Of a stretch of DNA of 34,904 nucleotides, positions 29,498 to 34,904 are shown one piece after another. A model generated the notes under the pieces. The model was not told the DNA's origin and ran no database searches. It worked only from the letters and a program-made list of their open reading frames with translations. Source of the stretch: a virus; the IMG/VR virus record IMGVR_UViG_3300042344_000187, positions 1-34,904 of that record; one strand, given 5' to 3'. Each line of letters opens with the position of its first letter. Position 1 is the first letter of the stretch. A program made the translations under genes and the position numbers.

Positions 29498-29695
29498 ATG
29501 GAAAAAAAAGTAAAAGCTCCTGCAAGTAGAAAAGGAGGTAAACAAGCGTGCTTATGTGAAGATGGTACATACAAAAAAGAATGTTGTAACGGTAGCACAA
29601 TAGCACAAGGTATTTATTCGGTATCAGAGCTATCAACTGCTGAGATAATTCACACAATTACACCTAAAACTTTTGTAAACGGCAACGAAATTTAA
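29498..29695 (+). CDS. Small Cys-rich protein, unknown (65 aa)
   Basis: A 65-residue basic protein with SRKGGKQACLCEDGTYKKEC and CNGSTIAQGIYSV. Four Cys in C-x-C and CC form suggest metal binding or disulphides. Between protease and scaffold, it could be a minor head protein; I recall ACLCEDGTYxxxCCNG strings in flavobacterial phages without known role. Confidence 0.65.
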   Translation: MEKKVKAPASRKGGKQACLCEDGTYKKECCNGSTIAQGIYSVSELSTAEIIHTITPKTFVNGNEI

Positions 29696-29713
29696 ACCAA
29701 TAGTTAATTAGTT

Positions 29714-30307
29714 ATGAAGACAGAAATTTTACAAGCAATAAACACGCTAAAAACTTACCTTGGAATGGAGGTTAAGTTAGAGCAAATGAAGTTAGTTGAT
29801 GGTGCAACTTTGGAGGCTGATAAATTCGAGGCTGGTTATTCCGTATCTGTATTAAGTTCAGAGGGTGAAATGGTGCCTTTGCCTGTTGGTGAATATGAAT
29901 TAGAAAGCGGAATGATTTTAGTAGTTACAGAAGAAGGTGTAATTGCTGAGGTTAAAGAAAAAGAAGCAGAGCAAGAAGTTGAGGTAGAAGTTGAAGCATC
30001 AACAGAAACTAAACAAGTAGAAGCACAACCTAAAAAAGTTGTTGAATCTAAAGAGTACCATTTTTCTTCTGAAGAGATTAAAGCATTAATTGATGAAGTA
30101 GAGAATTTGAAAAAAGAAATCATTGATTTGAAATCTGAAAAGTACGTTGAAGAACAACCTACGGACACAGTTGAATTTTCAAAACAAGAAGAAGTTAAAC
30201 CAATTTCGTACAATCCTGAAAACACAACTTTTATGGATTGGACTGATTTAACTCCTAAAGCTCCTATGAGTGGATTAGATAAAATTTTAGAAAGAATTTA
30301 CAAATAA
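29714..30307 (+). CDS. Scaffold protein candidate
   Basis: A 197-residue acidic protein. The N-terminal part is a compact fold with MKLVDGATLEADKFEAGYSV and LPVGEYELESGMILVVTEEG. The middle (85-125) is an extended Glu/Val run, followed by a coiled coil (ALIDEVENLKKEIIDLKSEK) and a C-terminal basic helix (MSGLDKILERIYK), which could bind the capsid protein. Acidic, helical and just upstream of the capsid gene after the protease, it fits a scaffold cleaved by that protease. A reverse-strand frame here is a mirror of the acidic run. Confidence 0.65.
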   Translation: MKTEILQAINTLKTYLGMEVKLEQMKLVDGATLEADKFEAGYSVSVLSSEGEMVPLPVGEYELESGMILVVTEEGVIAEVKEKEAEQEVEVEVEASTETKQVEAQPKKVVESKEYHFSSEEIKALIDEVENLKKEIIDLKSEKYVEEQPTDTVEFSKQEEVKPISYNPENTTFMDWTDLTPKAPMSGLDKILERIYK

Positions 30308-30327
30308 ACAAATAAACAAAAAAAGAT

Positions 30328-31290
30328 ATGGCTACAAGTTTATCATTAACGACAAGTTACGCAGGTGAATCATCTGCAAAGTGGGTATCTGCTGCATTAT
30401 TAAGCGGAAATACCTTAGCGAATGGAGGTATGACAATTTTACCTAACATTCCTTACAAAACAATTTTGCATAAATTAGGGACTGATGGGCTTCTTAAGAA
30501 TGCAACGTGTGATTTTGACCCAACGTCAACTGTAACTATTACAGAACGTTCTTTAACGTTGGAGCAATTCCAGGTAAACGTGAATTTGTGTAAATCAAAC
30601 TTTATCACTTCTTGGCAATCTGCTGAGATGGGGTTCAGCGCTAATAAAGTGCTTCCTAAATCTTTTCAAGATTACTTCTTAGCTTATATGGCTGACAAAG
30701 TATCTGCTGATGTTGAAACATCTATTTGGAGAGGTGCTAACGCAACTGCAGGTCAAGTTGATGGTATTGCGACTTTAATTGCTGCGGATGCTAATTTACC
30801 AGCTGCTCAAGAAATCTCAGGAACTTCTGCAATTTCTGCTGCTTCTACTGTAATTACTGAGTTAGGTAAAATAGTTGATGCAATTCCTGCTGCATTGTAT
30901 GGTAGAGAAGATTTGAGAATTTATGTTCCTCAAGGGGTAGCTCGTGCTTATGTTAGAGCTTTAGGAGGTTTCGGAGCTTCAGGATTAGGTTCTAATGGTG
31001 TTGACAATAAAGGTACACAATGGTATTCTATGATGAATGACCTTTACTTTGATGGTGTAAAATTATTCGTTGCAAATGGATTAGCTGCTAATACTGCTAT
31101 TGCTACAACTATCGACAACCTTTACTTTGGTGCTGGTTTAATGTCTGACTTGAACGAAATCAAAGTTATAGACACTTCTGAGATTTTAGGAGACCAAAAC
31201 GTGAGATTCGTAATGAGAGCAGGAATGGCTGTTAACTATGTGAACGCTGAAGAGATTGTTACATATGGTATTACAAACTCAGCTAACTAA
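30328..31290 (+). CDS. Major capsid protein
   Basis: A 320-residue protein with no signal or membrane segment. Key points: position after protease and scaffold; beta-rich and Ala-rich composition; ATCDFDPTSTVTITERSLTL, NFITSWQSAEMGFSANKVLP, DYFLAYMADKVSADVETSIW, RIYVPQGVARAYVRALGG and NLYFGAGLMSDLNEIKVIDT, which suit the P and A domains of the HK97 fold. A strong terminator lies right after it, as frequently seen behind capsid genes to raise its transcript. HK97 fold itself is inferred from order, size and composition. Confidence 0.8.
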   Translation: MATSLSLTTSYAGESSAKWVSAALLSGNTLANGGMTILPNIPYKTILHKLGTDGLLKNATCDFDPTSTVTITERSLTLEQFQVNVNLCKSNFITSWQSAEMGFSANKVLPKSFQDYFLAYMADKVSADVETSIWRGANATAGQVDGIATLIAADANLPAAQEISGTSAISAASTVITELGKIVDAIPAALYGREDLRIYVPQGVARAYVRALGGFGASGLGSNGVDNKGTQWYSMMNDLYFDGVKLFVANGLAANTAIATTIDNLYFGAGLMSDLNEIKVIDTSEILGDQNVRFVMRAGMAVNYVNAEEIVTYGITNSAN

Positions 31291-31308
31291 TATTAACTAA
31301 TTGTAATT

Positions 31309-31341
31309 AGGGTGGTGCAAAAAACACCGCCCTTTTTTTTT
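31309..31341 (+). terminator. Intrinsic terminator after the capsid gene
   Basis: AGGGTGGTG (31309-31317), loop of 7, CACCGCCC (31325-31332) with one G-U, then nine T (31333-31341). It probably only partially ends transcription, so that capsid transcripts exceed those of downstream genes. Confidence 0.88.
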
Positions 31342-31362
31342 GAACTTTAAAAATATAAAAAA

Positions 31363-31926
31363 ATGAGCTGTGAAATTTTAATCGGACGAGCTGAAACGTG
31401 TAAAGATTCAGTAGGAGGTCTAAAAAATGTTTACTTTATTAATACGGTACCTGTTGCAACGTTTGACACTACACCGGTAGAAGCAACTGACGTGATTTTA
31501 AGTGCTACAGGAGTGACTCAATTGTTTAAATTTGAACTTAAAGCAAACGAAAATACATATGTTGAAACTATCGTTTCTGATAGAAACAATGGTACAACTG
31601 TATTTCAACAAGCTTTAAATTTAAAATTAAAGAAACAAGATGCGACTACTCATAAATATCTTAAATTGTTAGCTTATGGTTTAGTTAGAGTTGTAGTTGA
31701 AAACAATTCAGGACAATATTTTTTAGCAGGTTTAGACAGAGGGATGGACGTTACAGGAGGAACTATTACAAGTGGCGGAGCCTTAGTTGATCATAACGGA
31801 TACACCTTAACTCTAAGTGGTGAGGAAAGAATGCCTGCGCCTTTCTTGAATTGTACTTCTGAATCTACCTTAGCAACTTTATTTGCTTCTGCTACTGTTA
31901 TTAGTGATAATTCTTTAGTTGATTAG
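31363..31926 (+). CDS. Tail tube protein candidate, paralogue 1
   Basis: A 187-residue beta-rich protein starting SCEILIGRAETCKDSVGGLK. The conserved core has FKFELKANENTYVE, SDRNNGTTVFQQALNLKLKK, HKYLKLLAYGLVRVVVENN, VTGGTITSGGAL and HNGYTLTLSGEE. It shares this plan with the next gene. Proteins of this type next to capsid and portal genes in Bacteroidota phages are likely the major tail tube subunits; the size suits a tube protein. The terminator between it and the capsid gene is 22 nt upstream. Confidence 0.6.
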   Translation: MSCEILIGRAETCKDSVGGLKNVYFINTVPVATFDTTPVEATDVILSATGVTQLFKFELKANENTYVETIVSDRNNGTTVFQQALNLKLKKQDATTHKYLKLLAYGLVRVVVENNSGQYFLAGLDRGMDVTGGTITSGGALVDHNGYTLTLSGEERMPAPFLNCTSESTLATLFASATVISDNSLVD

Positions 31927-31928
31927 TC

Positions 31929-32531
31929 ATGAGCTGCGAGCTATTAATCGGACGTACAGAACCATGCAAAGACAGCATTGGAGGTCTGAAAGCTGTGTAT
32001 TTTTTCAACGAAGAACCTACTGTAACATATTATACAAATGAATGGAATGATGTTGGGACTTCTGATGTTGCCCTTCAATATCATGACATGGTGTTTTGGG
32101 TTGATGACGTTGTAAACTTGTATAAATTTGAACTTAAAGCGAACGAAAATAGTTACGTTGAAAATGTTTTAAGCGACCGCAATAATGGTACAACTGTTTA
32201 TCAACAAGTGCTAAATATTAAGTTAAAAAAACAAGACGCTACAACGCACAAGTATTTGAAGCTATTAGCATACGGAAAAGTACGAGTTGTGGTAGAAAAC
32301 AATAATAATCAATTGTTTTTAATGGGTGTAAAATTTGGTGCTGAGGTTACGGGAGGAAGTATAACATCAGGCGGAGCCTTACAAGACCATAACGGATATA
32401 CTTTGACGCTAACAAGCGAAGAGTTGAAGCCTGCTCCATTTTTAGCGCAACAATTAATTAATACTGCAACTTCAAATTTGGGAGTATTTAGAGATGGTGT
32501 TTTAATTACTGATAATTCTTTAGTAGATTAA
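31929..32531 (+). CDS. Tail tube protein candidate, paralogue 2
   Basis: A 200-residue paralogue of the preceding protein: SCELLIGRTEPCKDSIGGLK, YKFELKANENSYVE, SDRNNGTTVYQQVLNIKLKK, KYLKLLAYGKVRVVVENNNN, VTGGSITSGGAL, HNGYTLTL, PAPFL. Differences are a longer loop near residues 35-65 with extra Trp, Tyr and Asp (YYTNEWNDVGTSDVALQYHD), and the tail. The two could be the tube protein and a minor or decorating version, or both be incorporated. Starts two nucleotides after the previous stop. Confidence 0.6.
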   Translation: MSCELLIGRTEPCKDSIGGLKAVYFFNEEPTVTYYTNEWNDVGTSDVALQYHDMVFWVDDVVNLYKFELKANENSYVENVLSDRNNGTTVYQQVLNIKLKKQDATTHKYLKLLAYGKVRVVVENNNNQLFLMGVKFGAEVTGGSITSGGALQDHNGYTLTLTSEELKPAPFLAQQLINTATSNLGVFRDGVLITDNSLVD

Positions 32532-32550
32532 TTAAAATTAATACGATTAG

Positions 32551-32578
32551 ACCCTGCCTTTTATGGTGGGGTTTTTTT
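32551..32578 (+). terminator. Intrinsic terminator after the tail tube paralogues
   Basis: ACCCTGCC (32551-32558) pairs with GGTGGGGT (32565-32572), with two G-U pairs, around a 6-nt loop, followed by seven T (32572-32578). It separates the high-output structural genes from the portal gene group. Confidence 0.8.
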
Positions 32579-32614
32579 GTTTGAAACAAATTCATTTAAA
32601 ATGGTTATTAATGT

Positions 32615-32950
32615 ATGAATATAGTTGAGCCAATAACAACAAGTCAAAGTTTCATAATTAGTCCGAGAGCTTCTGTAAATAGGTTGCGAATAACGGATAA
32701 AGAAACAAATATTACTGATGTTGTAAACGTTACTTCTGTAGTTGGAAGTTATCACACTACTGTTACGTTTGCTTACTCTAAATTAAAAGAGGGACATGTT
32801 TACAGAATAGAGCTTTATGATACAACATTAACAGAGCCTATTTACTATAAGGGTTTAATGTTAGCAACTGCAAATGAAGATGATTATTCATTGAATAAAA
32901 ATTACTATACACAAAATACTACTATAAATGAGTTTACAATTTTCGAATAA
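32615..32950 (+). CDS. Small beta-rich structural protein, unknown (111 aa)
   Basis: A 111-residue protein, apparently a small beta-sandwich: FIISPRASVNRLRITDKETN, TTVTFAYSKLKEGHVYRIEL, PIYYKGLMLATANED. Strings like KEGxxYxxxL followed by (I)YxGkxxxT recur in Bacteroidota phages directly upstream of the portal or capsid genes. It may be a head decoration or connector protein. It overlaps the portal gene by 23 nt. Function unproven. Confidence 0.55.
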   Translation: MNIVEPITTSQSFIISPRASVNRLRITDKETNITDVVNVTSVVGSYHTTVTFAYSKLKEGHVYRIELYDTTLTEPIYYKGLMLATANEDDYSLNKNYYTQNTTINEFTIFE

Positions 32951-34637
32951 AGTTATCGAATTAAGCGCATACGTACAGCCCAAAATAAGCGAAGATAAGA
33001 GGGAAGATTGGGTTAATTATGGTGAAGATAATAACTATTATCAATTCTTAATTGAAAGGTTCTTAAACAGCGCAACAAACAACGCTATAATAAACAATAT
33101 TTGTAAATTGATTTATGGTGAAGGGTTGTATGCAAAAGATTCTTATCAGAAGCCAGAAGATTGGGCGAATGTTATTAGCATTATTTCACAGGAAGAACTA
33201 AAAAAACTAATCATTGATTTATATTTATTAGGTCAAGGAAGCTTACAAGTTCATTACAATGACAAACACAATAAAGTAATTGAGATTTTTCACATACCTC
33301 AGCAACTTTTAAGACCTGCAAAATGCAATGAAGATGGGGAAATAGTAACTCAATACTACTCAGATAATTGGCAAGACGTTAAAAAATTCAAACCTAAACC
33401 ATTTCCTGTTTTTGGTACATCAAAAGAAAAGATTGAAATATTAACTATTCAACCTTATAGTGTTGGAATGAAATATTTTAGCTATGTTGATTACCAAGGT
33501 GCTTTAGATTATGCTGTATTAGAGGAAAAGATAGCAGAATACCTTATAAATGAGGTAACTAACGGATTTAGTCCAACGACTGTACTAAATTTTAACAATG
33601 GTCAACCTGCGGACCAAGAAAAAGACGACATTACTAACAGAATAATGAACCAATTAACAGGTTCAACAGGAAAGAAGTTAGTTGTATCTTTCAATGACAA
33701 CGAAGCGACAAAAACAACAATTGATAGTGTACCTTTGAACGACGCTCCAGAACATTATGCTTATTTAAGTGAAGAATGTAGAACTAAAATAATGGTAGGT
33801 CATAACGTGGTTAGTCCATTAATATTTGGTATTGCTACGACAACTGGATTTAGTGCAAATGCGGATGAGTTACAAAATTCTTTCACTTTGTACGAAAACA
33901 TGGTAATTAAGCCAAAACAACAGCTAATTATCGATTCTTTAAAGAAGATTTTTAGAGTTAATGATATTAATTTAGATTTAGCGTTTAAGTCTTTGAATCC
34001 TTTTAAATCGAGTTCTTCAGAATTACAAACTTTGTCATCTCATAAAACTATTGATGATTTAGACGTTACAAAATATGCAATTGATGAAGATTTAAGCGAC
34101 TATGAAATGATTTATTGTGAGGATGTAGATTACGAAACGGAAAAGTATTTAGACGAACAAATAAACGATTTAAACAATAGAAAAGAGGGATTTTTAAGTT
34201 CTGTATTACATTTTGTAAAAACAGGTACAGCAAGACCTAATACAAAAAGCGAACAAGATGGTGAAATATTCAAATCTCGTTACAGATATGTAGGAGATAC
34301 ATCGGAAAAAAGTAGAGAATTTTGCGTAAAAATGACTAATGCAAATAAATTATATCGTAAAGAAGATATTATAGCTATGGAAAGTCAATCTGTAAACACT
34401 GGTTTTGGTCCAGAAGGTGCTGATAACTATTCAATTTGGTTATATAAGGGCGGAAAGTCATGCCACCATAGATGGCAAAGAGAAATTTACCTTAGAAAAT
34501 CTGATGTAAATTCACCACTTGCAAAAACTTTCACTCCATCACAAACTCGAAAAAAAGGTGAAATACCACCAACAAATAATAAATTGGTATATACAAGACC
34601 TATTGATATGCCTAACCAAGGCGCTTATAGAAAATAA
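32928..34637 (+). CDS. Portal protein with C-terminal extension
   Basis: A 569-residue protein. The first about 400 residues have the traits of portal proteins: YGEDNNYYQFLIERFLNSAT, IYGEGLY, LYLLGQGSLQVHYNDK, IPQQLLRP and APEHYAYLSEECRTKIMVGH, then helical KLLFGIATTTGFS-like parts. It forms the 12-fold ring through which DNA enters and leaves. Residues about 430-569 are an addition: FKSRYRYVGDTSEKSREFCV, AMESQSVNTGFGPEGADNYS and YKGGKSCHHRWQREIY. The RxFC and CHHxW parts recall the Cys/His pattern of MuF-type minor head proteins, so this may be a portal-MuF-like fusion; no separate MuF gene exists here. Followed by the connector gene. Confidence 0.75.
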   Translation: MSLQFSNKVIELSAYVQPKISEDKREDWVNYGEDNNYYQFLIERFLNSATNNAIINNICKLIYGEGLYAKDSYQKPEDWANVISIISQEELKKLIIDLYLLGQGSLQVHYNDKHNKVIEIFHIPQQLLRPAKCNEDGEIVTQYYSDNWQDVKKFKPKPFPVFGTSKEKIEILTIQPYSVGMKYFSYVDYQGALDYAVLEEKIAEYLINEVTNGFSPTTVLNFNNGQPADQEKDDITNRIMNQLTGSTGKKLVVSFNDNEATKTTIDSVPLNDAPEHYAYLSEECRTKIMVGHNVVSPLIFGIATTTGFSANADELQNSFTLYENMVIKPKQQLIIDSLKKIFRVNDINLDLAFKSLNPFKSSSSELQTLSSHKTIDDLDVTKYAIDEDLSDYEMIYCEDVDYETEKYLDEQINDLNNRKEGFLSSVLHFVKTGTARPNTKSEQDGEIFKSRYRYVGDTSEKSREFCVKMTNANKLYRKEDIIAMESQSVNTGFGPEGADNYSIWLYKGGKSCHHRWQREIYLRKSDVNSPLAKTFTPSQTRKKGEIPPTNNKLVYTRPIDMPNQGAYRK

Positions 34638-34646
34638 TTTTAAGAT

Positions 34647-34904
34647 ATGGCAGAAGCACTACTAATTAACAAAACAGACATCGCTAAATACACGTCTTTG
34701 GATGGTAATATTGATTACGATAAATTATTACCATTCGTGAAGATTGCTCAAGACATTTGGATACAACAATATACTGGAACAGATTTATTGAACAAGATTA
34801 AAGCGGATATTTTAGCGAATACTTTAGCAGGGAATTATTTGACTATTACTACAACATTTTTAAAACCTATGTTAATTTTCTATTCAATGGTTGAATATTT
34901 GCCT
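34647..34904 (+). CDS. Head-tail connector candidate, 5' part (continues at base 1)
   Basis: First 86 codons of the connector gene, which starts MAEALLINKTDIAKYTSLDG and runs out of the window. The overlap with bases 1-179 shows that it continues to the stop at 422, for 166 residues in all. It lies 9 nt after the portal gene. See the entry at 1-422 for the role. Confidence 0.75.
   Translation, partial: MAEALLINKTDIAKYTSLDGNIDYDKLLPFVKIAQDIWIQQYTGTDLLNKIKADILANTLAGNYLTITTTFLKPMLIFYSMVEYLP
34726..34904. repeat. Terminal direct repeat, right copy
   Basis: Same 179 bases as 1-179 except 34853 (a for g), 34874 (a for g) and 34880 (c for t). See the left copy. Confidence 0.9.

Noticed and set aside
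29836-30225. 129-codon open frame on the minus strand
   Set aside because: It mirrors the Glu/Val/Lys-rich run of the scaffold candidate; the Ser/Thr-rich product is what the complement of such codons gives. All other genes are on the + strand.
1-34904. CRISPR arrays, insertion sequences, integrase or lysogeny genes, retron or DGR reverse transcriptase
   Set aside because: No regular spaced repeats, no transposase, integrase or reverse transcriptase motif was found on either strand.

Overview
The window looks like one complete genome unit of a tailed bacteriophage that infects a Bacteroidota host, most likely a flavobacterium. Three things point there: the very AT-rich composition, promoters of the Bacteroidota type (TTG, about 19-23 bp, then TAnnTTTG), and proteins of families I associate with flavobacterial phages. 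The last 179 bases repeat the first 179 with three differences, so the sequence closes into a circle of about 34,725 bp (a circularly permuted or terminally redundant genome assembled past its own start). All convincing genes lie on the + strand and are packed with ATGA or TAATG overlaps. No integrase, excisionase or repressor/antirepressor pair is visible, so a lytic lifestyle is the simplest inference. A tape measure protein with no recognisable tail sheath suggests a siphovirus.

Layout, read around the circle. (1) 19066-5373 (through the join): late region. It starts with a sigma-factor-like protein, a Cys-rich protein and tiny peptides, followed by small and large terminase, a tail-assembly-chaperone-like pair joined by a probable -1 frameshift, neck/tail completion proteins, tail hub proteins, the tape measure, an XkdF-type prohead protease, a scaffold candidate, the major capsid protein, two paralogous tail-tube candidates, the portal, a head-tail connector, tail fibre proteins, and a lysis cluster (small membrane protein, membrane-anchored protein, cell-wall enzyme with an L,D-transpeptidase-like motif). 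A terminator follows at 5396-5419. (2) 5522-8024: small accessory genes, an HTH protein and two different DNA methyltransferases, ending in a terminator at 7936-7962. (3) 8025-8428: AT-rich non-coding DNA with repeats of TGTGTACT in both orientations (candidate origin or operator), then a promoter and a structured leader. (4) 8429-12560: replication block, with a VirE/primase-polymerase-like plus SF3-like helicase fusion, an SF2 helicase and a VRR-NUC nuclease. (5) 12655-18986: a second early/middle block with ERF annealing protein, Gp157-like protein, a secreted RlpA-like barrel protein, ThyX, a PP-loop/PAPS-reductase-like protein, an OB-fold SSB-like protein and a double MazG-like protein.

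The parts less explained by textbook phage biology are: a block of strongly base-paired, GC-richer DNA at 16377-16606, which looks like a structured RNA plus palindromes and sits beside an accessory gene cassette (16639-17726) bracketed by a 10-bp inverted repeat; a dual-coded segment at 22158-22359 behind a run of nine T; leader hairpins immediately after the promoters of two operons; and several translationally coupled micro-genes of 24-28 codons. The head and tail genes are also in a non-lambda order, with the tape measure ahead of protease and capsid, and the portal after the tail-tube genes.
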